64,000 nucleotides of DNA, taken from the NCBI GenBank assembly GCA_023665425.1, contig JAMPDX010000003.1, forward strand, positions 1 through 64,000, given 5' to 3'. Positions 8,190 to 16,523 of the stretch are shown piece by piece. How positions within the stretch are numbered: position 1 is the stretch's first letter; the number at the start of each line of letters is the position of its first letter. The DNA is from Muribaculaceae bacterium. Lineage in GTDB: Bacteria; Bacteroidota; Bacteroidia; Bacteroidales; Muribaculaceae. A program made the translations under genes and the position numbers. Below the pieces are notes generated by a model, which was not told where the DNA came from, did no database searches, and saw only the letters and a list, made by a program, of their open reading frames with translations.

Positions 8190-9359
8190 ATGCAGCAAGC
8201 ACAGAGAACAGCATTGTCCAACGTCATATCATACGTCCTCACACCCCTCTCGTGGCTATACGGTGCGGGTACATATCTTCGTAATAAATTTTATGACTGG
8301 GGTTTATTTCATTCCACATCGTTTGATGTCCCGGTAGTATCAGTGGGCAATCTCACTGTTGGAGGCACCGGCAAGACCCCTCATGTAGAATATATCGTAG
8401 ACCATCTCGCCTCTGCATATAACATCGCGGTGCTCTCTCGCGGCTACAAGCGCAAAACCAAGGGCTTTGTCATGGCCGGCTCAACATCTACCCCTGACAC
8501 TATCGGCGACGAGCCATACCAGATATACCGCAAATTTGGATTTCGCGTCAAGGTAGCTGTCTGCGAATCACGCGCTAAAGGTATCCGCAAGCTACTGGAG
8601 ATAGACCCGAAAATCAATCTTGTCATCCTTGATGACGCTTTCCAGCACCGTAGGGTACAGCCGAAGGTCAATCTGCTGCTCATAGACTATTCGCGCCCGG
8701 TAGAGACAGACCATTTGCTCCCGTTAGGGCGCCTGCGTGAGAGCAAAATGGCTCGCTATCGTGCCGACATAATTGTGGTGACCAAGGTGCCCGATGGTAA
8801 ACGCCCATTTGACTTCCGCGTATATAAGAAAGACCTCGACCTGTGGGATTACCAGAAGCTCTTCTTCTCCCGCATAAAATATGGGGAGCTTGAGCCTGTC
8901 TTTGAGAAGGAGAACCGATATGCCCTGCGTATGGATGAGCTCCGCGAGAGTGACGCTGTACTCCTCATCAGCGGTATTGCAAACCCCAGGCCATTCATAC
9001 GCCACTTCAAGAATTATCCTTGTAGAGCCAAGGTGGCACACTTCCCGGACCATCACGACTTTACCCGCGCTGAGCTTGAAGAGATTGCCACCCGATTTGA
9101 TGAGATGAAGGGGTCACGACATATCATTATAACGACCGAGAAGGATGCTGTGCGACTCGCACATAATCCCTACTTCCCCGAGCACCTCAAGCCATATATC
9201 TTCTATCTGCCCATCACAATAAGTATGCTTGAAGGTATCGAAGGTTCCGACTTTATAGGAGCACTGCGCAATGCTATAAATTCGACAACGCCGGGAAATA
9301 AGTCAGTAGAACAAACCACAGCCGCAGAAGCTGACGATGAAAACCAAATAGATGAGTAA
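8190..9359 (+). CDS. lpxK: Tetraacyldisaccharide 4'-kinase
   Basis: A 389-residue inner-membrane-associated kinase that phosphorylates the 4' position of the lipid A disaccharide precursor. The P-loop is SVGNLTVGGTGKTPHVEYI (about 52-70), and LSRGYKRKTKGF, GDEPYQI, VILDDAFQHRRV and the late TTEKDAVRL block are all LpxK signatures. An N-terminal hydrophobic segment (VLTPLSWLYGAGTYL) fits the membrane-dipping helix of the family. The start codon is 2 bp after a palindromic element. The last 25 residues or so are polar and poorly conserved. Confidence 0.93.
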   Translation: MQQAQRTALSNVISYVLTPLSWLYGAGTYLRNKFYDWGLFHSTSFDVPVVSVGNLTVGGTGKTPHVEYIVDHLASAYNIAVLSRGYKRKTKGFVMAGSTSTPDTIGDEPYQIYRKFGFRVKVAVCESRAKGIRKLLEIDPKINLVILDDAFQHRRVQPKVNLLLIDYSRPVETDHLLPLGRLRESKMARYRADIIVVTKVPDGKRPFDFRVYKKDLDLWDYQKLFFSRIKYGELEPVFEKENRYALRMDELRESDAVLLISGIANPRPFIRHFKNYPCRAKVAHFPDHHDFTRAELEEIATRFDEMKGSRHIIITTEKDAVRLAHNPYFPEHLKPYIFYLPITISMLEGIEGSDFIGALRNAINSTTPGNKSVEQTTAAEADDENQIDE

Positions 9360-9465
9360 TTTGTTATATTTTATAGTCTGAGCAGCAAGTGGATGTTCTA
9401 TCCTTCAAAGATAAAAGTGATATAAATTTATATAAGGCAGACAATCCTTAAAACCCAAAAATACT

Positions 9466-10278
9466 ATGTTGAATAAGATTGAGAAAGCAGCTGAATATAT
9501 CAGTTCGAAAGTTGAAAAGATGCCTAAAATCGGTATTATCCTCGGCACCGGTTTAGGTCAGCTTGTAGACCACATCAAAGTAGTAGCAGAAATACCATAC
9601 AAGGACATTCCCGAGATGCCCGTCTCCACAGTAGAGGGACACAGTGGCAAACTCATCTTCGGATACCTCGGTGAGAAATATGTGATGGCAATGCAGGGTC
9701 GTTTCCACTATTATGAGGGATACGACATGAAGCAGGTCACATTCCCGGTGCGCGTTATGCGCCGCTTGGGTGTTGACACTCTGTTTGTCAGCAACGCCTC
9801 CGGCGGTATGAACAAGGATTTCCGCGTGGGTGATATCATGATAATCACAGACCACATCAACCTCTTCCCGGAGAACCCTCTGCGTGGCAAAAACTATGAA
9901 GAGCTCGGCCCTCGCTTCCCGGCAATGACAGAGCCTTACGACCATCACCTCATCAAACTTGCTGATGAGATTGCAGCTGAAAAGAATATCCGTGTGATGC
10001 ACGGTGTATATGTGGGAACCCCCGGCCCTACATTCGAGACTCCCGCCGAGTATGAGTATTTCCGCATCATCGGAGGTGATGCCGTGGGTATGAGTACAGT
10101 GCCCGAAGTCATCGTAGCCAAACATTCCGGCATGAGAGTCTTCGGCGTAAGCGTAATCACAGACCTCGGTGGAAAGGACATCAAGGAAGTGCCCTCACAT
10201 GAGGAGGTGCAGAAGGCAGCTGTCAAGGCTCAGCCCTTCATGACTGAAATCATGACTGAACTCGTGGACAGACTCTAA
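9466..10278 (+). CDS. punA: Purine nucleoside phosphorylase, trimeric class I
   Basis: A 270-residue phosphorylase that splits purine nucleosides with phosphate for salvage. Visible motifs are GTGLGQLVD (phosphate loop), HSGKLIFGYLGEK, GRFHYYEGYD, SNASGGMN, GPTFETPAE (Glu191, base contact) and AVGMSTVPE (Met209). The residue matching human PNP Asn243 is Asp233 (VITDLGG), as in methylthioadenosine phosphorylases, so acceptance of 6-aminopurines is possible. The gene stands alone between an intergenic stretch with no obvious promoter and a large palindromic element. Confidence 0.9.
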   Translation: MLNKIEKAAEYISSKVEKMPKIGIILGTGLGQLVDHIKVVAEIPYKDIPEMPVSTVEGHSGKLIFGYLGEKYVMAMQGRFHYYEGYDMKQVTFPVRVMRRLGVDTLFVSNASGGMNKDFRVGDIMIITDHINLFPENPLRGKNYEELGPRFPAMTEPYDHHLIKLADEIAAEKNIRVMHGVYVGTPGPTFETPAEYEYFRIIGGDAVGMSTVPEVIVAKHSGMRVFGVSVITDLGGKDIKEVPSHEEVQKAAVKAQPFMTEIMTELVDRL

Positions 10279-10290
10279 GAGTGTGTCGAA

Positions 10291-10657
10291 GACCCCATCT
10301 CATAAAATTTTTAAGGCTTAGGGGTCGCAGTTTTGGAGCTATTTTTGGCCTGTAGGCGAAGGAGCATAGCGAGCTATGTGACTGAACCAAAGAACAAAAA
10401 GGGCCCAAAGATGCGAGATAAAAGATAACTTTGCTACTAAAATAGCCTTACAAAGAGATTATTAACGTAAATAATTAATATTTAACAAATACCCGGGAAT
10501 CTTGTAAAATGTTTTAAAGTTAGTAGCGGTCCGGTTTTGGCCGATGATTTTCGCCAAGTCTCGTCAGTCGCAATGCCCGCATTGCTCCATCCTCAACTTG
10601 CAAAAATCCTTCGCCCAAAACCGCCCCTAAGCCTTAAAAATTTTATAAGATGGGGTC
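10291..10657. repeat. 367-bp compound palindromic element
   Basis: The 34-nt arms at 10291-10324 and 10624-10657 are inverted copies with 33/34 matches. Inside are two further imperfect hairpins, about 10328-10425 and 10526-10623. They are capped by related cores: CATAGCGAGCTATG at 10370-10383 and CAATGCCCGCATTG at 10571-10584. No ORF was found. The element fills the gap between the PNP stop and thiL, and its right arm overlaps a spurious upstream ATG of thiL at 10650. Confidence 0.9.
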
Positions 10658-10682
10658 TAAGAGCATCTCATTGAAGACAAAA

Positions 10683-11735
10683 ATGAAAGAAACAGAAATA
10701 TCGCAACTTGGAGAATTCGGCCTGATAGAGCATCTGACGGCCGAATTCCCATTAATAAATGCATCGAGCAAGAAAGGAATAGGCGATGATGCCGCAGTGC
10801 TTGATTATGCCACCAAGCGCGTCCTCGTCACTACCGACTTATTGCTGGAGGGTATACACTTCGACCTGAGATATGTACCCCTCAAGCACCTCGGCTATAA
10901 GGCTGCTGTGGTAAACTTCAGCGACATATATGCCATGAACGGCACTCCAAAGCAAATCACCGTGAGCATAGGTGCATCTGCACGCTTCACTGTAGAGCAC
11001 CTCGAGGAGCTGTATGCCGGTATCCGATTGGCTTGCAAGAACTACGAAGTTGACCTTGTTGGCGGCGACACTTCTGCTTCTGCCTCGGGCCTGGTGATAA
11101 GTATAACCTGTCTGGGGGAGGCTGAAGATAAGGACATCGTATATCGCTCCGGCGCACAACCCACAGACCTGATATGCGTCAGTGGTGACTTAGGCGCTTC
11201 TTATATGGGCCTGCAACTGCTTGAACGTGAGAATTCTGTAGCAGCCTCAGCCGGTAAGGATTTCCAGCCTGACTTCGCCGGTAAGGAATACATTCTGGAG
11301 CGTCATCTCAAGCCGGAGGCTCGCCGCGACATCATTGAGACTCTTGCTAAGGCTGGCATTAAACCCACCTCGATGATGGATGTCAGCGATGGCCTCTCAA
11401 GCGAACTGCTGCATATATGCAAGGCCTCAGACACCGGCTGCCGTGTGTATGAAGACAAGATACCTATTGATTACCAGACAGCGGTGATGGCTGAAGAGTT
11501 GAACATGAATGTCACTACTGTGGCACTCAATGGAGGTGAGGATTATGAGCTATTGTTCACCGTGCCCCTGGCTCAGCATGACGCCATCTCAAAACTTGAG
11601 GGGATAAAGGTAATAGGCTATATCACACGCCCGGAAGCCGGCTGCGCTCTCATAACACGCGACGGGCAAGAATTCCCGCTCAAAGCGCAGGGATGGAACG
11701 CTTTCCCCGGTAAAGAACAAACCCCCGACTCATAA
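10683..11735 (+). CDS. thiL: Thiamine-monophosphate kinase
   Basis: The enzyme phosphorylates thiamine monophosphate to thiamine diphosphate. AIR-synthase-like family motifs are visible: GIGDDAAVLDY, TTDLLLEGIHFDL, the metal/ATP segment NFSDIYAMNGTPKQ, GGDTSASASG, MMDVSDGLSSEL and GGEDYELLFTVP. I start it at ATG 10683 (350 residues). An in-frame ATG at 10650 exists, but it lies in the inverted arm of the palindromic element and the added residues do not look like the family. No other thiamine gene and no recognisable TPP riboswitch is nearby. Confidence 0.92.
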   Translation: MKETEISQLGEFGLIEHLTAEFPLINASSKKGIGDDAAVLDYATKRVLVTTDLLLEGIHFDLRYVPLKHLGYKAAVVNFSDIYAMNGTPKQITVSIGASARFTVEHLEELYAGIRLACKNYEVDLVGGDTSASASGLVISITCLGEAEDKDIVYRSGAQPTDLICVSGDLGASYMGLQLLERENSVAASAGKDFQPDFAGKEYILERHLKPEARRDIIETLAKAGIKPTSMMDVSDGLSSELLHICKASDTGCRVYEDKIPIDYQTAVMAEELNMNVTTVALNGGEDYELLFTVPLAQHDAISKLEGIKVIGYITRPEAGCALITRDGQEFPLKAQGWNAFPGKEQTPDS

Positions 11736-11810
11736 AAAGAATCAAGGTCTTATAACTTATTCAAGTTTCGCAAGTAGCATCTAATTGAGCCCGTACACAC
11801 GCGACTATAG

Positions 11811-11873
11811 CCGTGGGTGTGCGGGGTTGGGTATGCAAACAAAAGGCGTGCGTAGCCCGCCGATTTACTGCTT
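11811..11873 (-). repeat. 63-bp dispersed repeat, copy 2
   Basis: This is the inverted copy of 2729-2791 with 59/63 matches. It is preceded at 11759-11777 by ATTCAAGTTTCGCAAGTAG, the same arm sequence that precedes copy 1. Here the 63-mer is flipped relative to that arm, so the unit has been rearranged in one of the two places. Confidence 0.8.
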
Positions 11874-11887
11874 TAGATATTTTAGAG

Positions 11888-12213
11888 CTTGTTTAATAAA
11901 AAATGTGAATGTCAGTGCGGTATGTTTTTGAGCTACTTTGACTCGTCTTTCCGGTCACAATGCTCGCATTGCTCCCTGCAAGACGAGTCAAAGTAGCCAA
12001 AAAGACACCATGATTTAACATTCTTACATAATTCATAAATTATCTTTTTACTTCATTGAGAGTCTTGTTTCCAAAAATTACCGTTATGTCTCGCAGCTGC
12101 ACCTCATCTTTGAGCCTTTGGTTCAGTCACATAGCCCGCTATGTTCCTTCACTTGCAGCCTCAAAGCTGAAGCACATCTGCGACCCTGACGTTCACATTT
12201 TTTATTAAACAAG
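11888..12213. repeat. 326-bp compound palindromic element
   Basis: The arms at 11888-11915 and 12186-12213 are inverted 28-mers with 27/28 matches (CTTGTTTAATAAAAAATGTG...). Inside are two hairpins. The first has a perfect 18-bp stem (11932-11949 with 11980-11997) capped by CAATGCTCGCATTG. The second, about 12091-12184, has an imperfect stem of about 24 bp and is capped by CATAGCCCGCTATG. Its two-hairpin plan equals that of 10291-10657 although the arm sequences differ. No ORF. It may also end transcription of the flanking convergent genes thiL and the Crp-type regulator. Confidence 0.9.
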
Positions 12214-12233
12214 TTCTTACATGCGGCGGGTTG

Positions 12234-12884
12234 TCAGCTGAAGAGGTGTATCACTATATCCCCTTCGTATGACAGCTCGCCGCTTGATGCCATTTCATCA
12301 AGTGTGCGGCGTGTCTGCTCCACGCTTTGGCTCGCTATTGAAGCCAGGTTTTCGAGTGTGCTGTGCAACTCTACACCCTGAGTATGGCGGTCTATCAGCC
12401 CTTCGCGGAGACCTTCTATCCACACCCTGAGCCCGGCGCCATAGTCCATGCACAGACTGCGGCGCGCCCTCTGTGCATGAAAGCTGAGATAATTGATGTA
12501 GTTCAGCAGATAAATGGGGGCCGACTGCAGCAGTTTGAAGTATTGGCCCTTTGTTATAGACATATAGCTACCCTCGGTAACGCATGTGACATCATCTTGA
12601 AAGTGTGTGTACATACCAAACAGGTTTGCAGCACACAGTGCGCTCCCCGGGCCCAAATATGTGCATAGAGCCACCTTGCCACCGGCAATGCCCATATAAC
12701 AACGCACACTGCCGGAAATAATAAATTTGAGTGCACTACATTCGTCGCCGACTTCAGCTATACGGTCGCCGGGTCGGAATTTTGCAAACTCCACCTTTGT
12801 CTTGGCAAGGAAATCAGAAATTTGATCGGCTGATGTACCTTGAAACAAAGGCAATACTTGAATTGTCTCATACATCGAAGGCAT
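12234..12884 (-). CDS. Crp/Fnr-family transcriptional regulator
   Basis: About 216 residues from ATG 12884. The N-terminal part is a cyclic-nucleotide-binding-type beta-roll (LPLFQGTSADQISDFL, FRPGDRIAEVGDECSALKFIISGSVRCY). A dimerisation helix follows (YLLNYINYLSFHAQRARRSL), then a winged helix-turn-helix (STLENLASIASQSVEQTRRTLDEMASSGEL). No Fe-S cysteine cluster typical of Fnr is seen; the effector is unknown. An upstream in-frame GTG at 12960-12962 would add 26 residues unlike the family. The closest partner, lysC, lies more than 250 bp upstream, so this is a single-gene unit. Confidence 0.85.
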   Translation of the reverse strand: MPSMYETIQVLPLFQGTSADQISDFLAKTKVEFAKFRPGDRIAEVGDECSALKFIISGSVRCYMGIAGGKVALCTYLGPGSALCAANLFGMYTHFQDDVTCVTEGSYMSITKGQYFKLLQSAPIYLLNYINYLSFHAQRARRSLCMDYGAGLRVWIEGLREGLIDRHTQGVELHSTLENLASIASQSVEQTRRTLDEMASSGELSYEGDIVIHLFS

Positions 12885-12971
12885 AACGAAGCGATTAGAA
12901 CAAACTGTATTTGGGTAATATAACCGAAAATTCGGGTTGGCTAAGATTGGATATTGAGCCACTTAATTGTG

Positions 12972-13003
12972 CAAAAATATAAAAAAAAATTAAACTATCC
13001 AAA
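12972..13003 (-). promoter_or_regulatory. Promoter of the Crp-type regulator
   Basis: On the minus strand TTTG (13000-13003) and TATTTTTG (12972-12979) are separated by 20 bp, a good Bacteroidetes promoter. Transcription would start near 12967, giving a leader of about 80 nt for the ATG at 12884. Confidence 0.65.
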
Positions 13004-13143
13004 CCTATTTAAGTACTAATTTAAGACAAATCAGCGTAATTTCGCATAAATTAGCACTTTGCAATTTTCTAATGCCCCGCATGAATACAATAGGACCTGT
13101 TTAATTTCGAATATCTATAAAAACAGGACTATGAGTCAATATT

Positions 13144-14520
13144 TTATTTGCTTAAAAATTGCGCATGGAGCAGCTGCAAAGCCTCCTTCATGGCGGCGCT
13201 TGGGATAACAGCGGTCATGGCAAAGCCGGAGGAGCCCTTTCCGGATGCAGCTATAGAAATGCCGGCGCGGCTCAATGTGTGCAACATTCTGTCGCCTGCA
13301 GTTACATCTGACTTGAGATTCTCACCTACGAGTGTGACGGTACTCATGTCAGTAAGCAGATTAAGCGTGGGGAGTGTGTCCGGATTACCCTCGCCGCTCA
13401 TATCCTCTCGCAGCAACTGCATGGAGCGCTGCGCATCGGCTGCCTTAAGCACTATAGTCACGGTGCTGTCTTCTTGTGGCAGGCAGACACTCAGAAGGAT
13501 CTCCACACCCTTTTTAGTAAGCACATTCAGAGCCCTGTTACGCAGTTTCTTGGCAGGAAAGGCATCGGTAGGTGTAAGCTCCATGATGGCCACATCGGCT
13601 ATGGATGTCACTCCTCTAAAAGGCTGGGGCACAGGAACACGATGCTCATCTGTAATCAGTGTGCCCGGTGCGGTATGGTTGAAGGTATTGAGTATCTTGA
13701 TAGGTATGTTCTTGTGGAATACAGGATAAATCGTGGGTGGATAAATCACCTTTGCTCCGAAGTTGCATAAATCCATGCTTTCGAGGAATGAAAGATGTGG
13801 TATCACAGTGGCATCCTTGATAATACGTGGATCAGCGGTCATAAATCCGTTGACGTCGGTCCATATCTCAAGGGTGTCAGCATTGACGGAGGCAGCTATC
13901 AGAGCCGCAGTATAGTCGGAGCCACCTCGTCCGAGGTTGGTGATATCACCGTTGTTGCAATCAGAGGATATAAAGCCGGGCACAACAGCTACTTTGAAGT
14001 CTTTGCCGGAGAATGTCTCTTTTATCAGTTTGTCAGTCAAATCGGCTACCGCGATATTCTTGTCAAACCACTTCTCGGTCTTTATAAAGTCCGGTGAGTA
14101 GAACAATTGTGCATCCTCAATTATATGGCTTACTAACAGCGAGCTCATACGTTCGCCAAAACTTACCACGTTGCACATTGTTTTCTCAGACAGATCTTCC
14201 ACCAATTGAATACCGAGATAATATTGACGGAGGCGCTCCAGTTTGTTGAGCAGTTCATTCCAAACCGCCGCACGTTCATCTGAAGGCACCAGATTATCGC
14301 ATACTGTGCGATGACGCTCCACTATCTTGTCGAAGATATCCATCCAGCCTTCATCACCTGCAACGGCTAATTTGGCTGCATTTATGAGCATATCGGTCAC
14401 ACCGCCGAGAGCTGAAACTACCACAACCACCGGCTCAGTGCGATTTTCTACTATTTCCTTAACATGAGTGAGGCTCTCAACTGTGCCTACAGAGGTGCCT
14501 CCAAACTTGAGTACATTCAT
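13144..14520 (-). CDS. lysC: Monofunctional aspartate kinase
   Basis: A 458-residue enzyme making aspartyl phosphate, the entry to Lys, Thr and Met synthesis. The N-terminal amino-acid-kinase domain shows VLKFGGTSVG, SFGERMSS, NLGRGGSDYTAALIA and WTDVNGFMTADPR. Two C-terminal ACT domains (about 300-458) are expected to bind a feedback effector, probably lysine or threonine. No homoserine dehydrogenase domain is fused. Its promoter lies inside the end of the downstream-labelled GNAT gene region, so it is expressed separately from recR-GNAT. Confidence 0.92.
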   Translation of the reverse strand: MNVLKFGGTSVGTVESLTHVKEIVENRTEPVVVVVSALGGVTDMLINAAKLAVAGDEGWMDIFDKIVERHRTVCDNLVPSDERAAVWNELLNKLERLRQYYLGIQLVEDLSEKTMCNVVSFGERMSSLLVSHIIEDAQLFYSPDFIKTEKWFDKNIAVADLTDKLIKETFSGKDFKVAVVPGFISSDCNNGDITNLGRGGSDYTAALIAASVNADTLEIWTDVNGFMTADPRIIKDATVIPHLSFLESMDLCNFGAKVIYPPTIYPVFHKNIPIKILNTFNHTAPGTLITDEHRVPVPQPFRGVTSIADVAIMELTPTDAFPAKKLRNRALNVLTKKGVEILLSVCLPQEDSTVTIVLKAADAQRSMQLLREDMSGEGNPDTLPTLNLLTDMSTVTLVGENLKSDVTAGDRMLHTLSRAGISIAASGKGSSGFAMTAVIPSAAMKEALQLLHAQFLSK

Positions 14521-14551
14521 CCTATTATGCTATGACAGTGCAAATCAAATG

Positions 14552-14582
14552 CAAATTTAACATTTTTCACTGACTTCACAAA
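14552..14582 (-). promoter_or_regulatory. Promoter of lysC
   Basis: On the minus strand TTTG (14579-14582) and TAAATTTG (14552-14559) are 19 bp apart, 31 bp before the lysC ATG. The upstream box overlaps the last codons of the GNAT gene. Confidence 0.7.
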
Positions 14583-15097
14583 ATCAAGCTGAATATCATG
14601 GCATCCTGATACTCACCTTCGCGACTTCCTGCAAGATAATCAGTCAATGTGGCAATATGTTGATATCCGGCTTTATGAAACAATCCTGTCGAGGCATTAT
14701 TGTAGCGAGGCACTGCTGCCAACAATTGATGTAGTGTGAGATGTCTGCGGCAGTAGTCCTCTAAAAGGCGAAGGGCAGCGAGGGCATAGCCATGTCGCTG
14801 CTGATGAGGGCCAATAAGTATGCCTACACATGCGCGACGATGACGTACCTCAACATTATATAAATCAACAAGCCCTAAAGGCTCCGTATCATCAATTCTC
14901 TCTATCATGAGTCGCAACTGGCCAGTGCGATACGGGTCTGCCTCATATTCCTCCAGATAGCGCATCAAGTTATGATGTGAATATGGCGCCAATGTGGCAG
15001 ATGCCGGCCAATATTGCGAGAGGTTCTCCCATTCGTAAAGAGTCATAAGGTCAATCTTCTCCAGGGCACGCAGACGTATGTTGGTATCACTGAGCAT
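14576..15097 (-). CDS. GNAT-family N-acetyltransferase
   Basis: A 173-residue acetyltransferase of the RimJ/RimL-like (Acetyltransf_3) type. IRLRALEKIDLMTLYEWEN is the typical start. The acetyl-CoA loop region is ACVGILIGPHQQRHGYALAAL, and NNASTGLFHKAGYQHIATL is the family's late N...LFxKxGF block. The substrate (protein N-terminus, polyamine or small molecule) cannot be told. It starts 6 bp after recR and is probably co-transcribed with it. Confidence 0.85.
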   Translation of the reverse strand: MLSDTNIRLRALEKIDLMTLYEWENLSQYWPASATLAPYSHHNLMRYLEEYEADPYRTGQLRLMIERIDDTEPLGLVDLYNVEVRHRRACVGILIGPHQQRHGYALAALRLLEDYCRRHLTLHQLLAAVPRYNNASTGLFHKAGYQHIATLTDYLAGSREGEYQDAMIFSLIL

Positions 15098-15103
15098 AGA
15101 GGG

Positions 15104-15727
15104 CTAATTAGAGAATGTTGACGAAAATGGGATACGCTGCTGGATGGAGCGCCCCAAGGTTAACTCATCTGCATATTCCAACTCAGAGCCGACACTCACG
15201 CCGCGGGCTATCACGGTCACCTTAACGGGCAGGTCGCGCAGCTTTCGGAATATGTAAAAGCCGGTGGTATCACCCTCCATGGTAGGGCTCAGTGCCAAAA
15301 TCACTTCTTTGATATTTTGATCCGCCACCCTCGACACAAGTGATTCTATCTCAATGTCTTGAGGAGCTACACCATCAAGGGGAGAAATCAGTCCACCGAG
15401 CACATGATACAGCCCGTGGTGCTCGCGTGTGGCTTCGATGGTAAGCACATCTTTGACATTCTCTACCACGCATACCACAGACTTATCGCGGCGCGTATCG
15501 GAACAAATGGGGCATACGTCGCTCTCGCTAACATTATGGCATACAGAGCAATAGCGCATCTCTCGACGAAGCCTGATAATTGACTCTCCGAGGCTCTCGG
15601 CCATTTCTGCCGGCTGCCTGAGCAGATGCAATGCCAGACGCAATGCAGTCTTACGCCCTATGCCCGGCAGACGTGAGAATTCAGCCACTGCATTATCCAG
15701 AAGACTTGAATTTAAGGACTCAAACAT
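15104..15727 (-). CDS. recR: Recombination mediator RecR
   Basis: A 207-residue DNA-binding protein of the RecFOR gap-repair pathway that helps load RecA. It has an N-terminal helix-hairpin-helix ([20 protein letters not shown]), a four-Cys zinc finger ([16 protein letters not shown]), a Toprim domain ([14 protein letters not shown] ... SPLDGV) and a C-terminal Walker-B-like segment. The ATG is only 4 nt after the -7 box on the minus strand, suggesting a leaderless messenger. Confidence 0.95.
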   Translation of the reverse strand: MFESLNSSLLDNAVAEFSRLPGIGRKTALRLALHLLRQPAEMAESLGESIIRLRREMRYCSVCHNVSESDVCPICSDTRRDKSVVCVVENVKDVLTIEATREHHGLYHVLGGLISPLDGVAPQDIEIESLVSRVADQNIKEVILALSPTMEGDTTGFYIFRKLRDLPVKVTVIARGVSVGSELEYADELTLGRSIQQRIPFSSTFSN

Positions 15728-15731
15728 AATA

Positions 15732-15763
15732 CAAAGTTACGGAAAAATTTGATATGACGCAAA
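15732..15763 (-). promoter_or_regulatory. Promoter of recR
   Basis: On the minus strand TTTG (15760-15763) and TAACTTTG (15732-15739) are 20 bp apart. Only TATT separates the box from the recR ATG, so the transcript probably begins at or within the start codon. It overlaps the engB promoter on the other strand. Confidence 0.75.
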
Positions 15764-15778
15764 AATTGTGTAAATTTG
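15748..15778 (+). promoter_or_regulatory. Promoter of engB
   Basis: TTTG (15748-15751) and TAAATTTG (15771-15778) are 19 bp apart, 49 bp before the engB ATG. The boxes interleave with those of the divergent recR promoter, so the two promoters occlude each other. Confidence 0.75.
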
Positions 15779-15827
15779 CAGTTCAAGAAAATATTTTCGT
15801 GTATATTAAGAGTCCGTTTCATCGGTT

Positions 15828-16523
15828 ATGAAAATCAATAGTGCGGAATATTTGATCAGTAATGCCAAGGTGGCCCAATGCCCGGCCACCGAGGTGCCGG
15901 AGTATGCCTTTATCGGTCGAAGTAATGTAGGCAAAAGCTCTCTCATAAATATGCTAACCGGCCGAAAATCACTGGCTAAAACCAGCCAGACACCCGGCAA
16001 AACATTGCTAATCAACCATTTCTCAATCAATAAGGGGCAGTGGTATATCGTTGACCTCCCCGGCTATGGGTACGCGGCCAGAGGCAAAAAGCAGCGTGAT
16101 GAGATACGCAAAATCATTGAGAACTATGTGCTGGAACGCCCTCAGATGACTCTGCTATTTGTGTTGGTAGACAGTAGGCATGCCCCTCAGAAGATTGACT
16201 TGGAGTTCATGGAATGGCTCGGCGAAAATCAAGTACCCTTCGCTATCGTGTTCACTAAGTCCGATAAACAGGGGCCACGTGTCACTGAGTCAAATATAGC
16301 TACTTACAAGCGAGAACTGCTGAAACAGTGGGAAGAATTGCCCCCGATATTTATCACCTCGAGTGTTAATGCTACGGGCCGTGATGAAATCCTGGACTAC
16401 ATTGACAGCATCAATCAAGAGTGCGCACAAGCTCGTAAGGAGTCCGAAACCGATGATACCCTCAACGACACACCCTCAGAACCATCCTCACCTGATACAC
16501 TAAAAAATACTAAAGATGAGTGA
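15828..16523 (+). CDS. engB: Ribosome biogenesis GTPase EngB (YihA/YsxC)
   Basis: A 231-residue TRAFAC GTPase needed for large-subunit assembly. G1 is [12 protein letters not shown]2 lies in SQTPGKT, G3 is DLPGYGYA, G4 is TKSDK and G5 is ITSSVNATG. The core ends near residue 205; the last 30 residues are acidic and Ser/Thr/Pro-rich and unlikely to be folded. The stop overlaps the next gene's start by 8 bp. Confidence 0.93.
   Translation: MKINSAEYLISNAKVAQCPATEVPEYAFIGRSNVGKSSLINMLTGRKSLAKTSQTPGKTLLINHFSINKGQWYIVDLPGYGYAARGKKQRDEIRKIIENYVLERPQMTLLFVLVDSRHAPQKIDLEFMEWLGENQVPFAIVFTKSDKQGPRVTESNIATYKRELLKQWEELPPIFITSSVNATGRDEILDYIDSINQECAQARKESETDDTLNDTPSEPSSPDTLKNTKDE

Noticed and set aside
9553..10125. 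190-codon open frame antisense to the purine nucleoside phosphorylase gene
   Set aside because: His/Val/Cys-rich composition typical of antisense shadows in a codon-biased gene; the opposite strand is a clear enzyme.
10650..10682. Upstream in-frame ATG of thiL
   Set aside because: It lies in the inverted arm of the 10291-10657 element and the added 11 residues do not fit the family; ATG 10683 does.
10291..12213. Insertion sequences around thiL
   Set aside because: Despite long inverted arms there is no transposase reading frame inside and no obvious target duplication; they are called palindromic repeats instead.
12885..12962. GTG start adding 26 residues to the Crp-type regulator
   Set aside because: The family begins around MYETIQVLPLFQG, and the GTG lies within a few bases of the expected transcription start.
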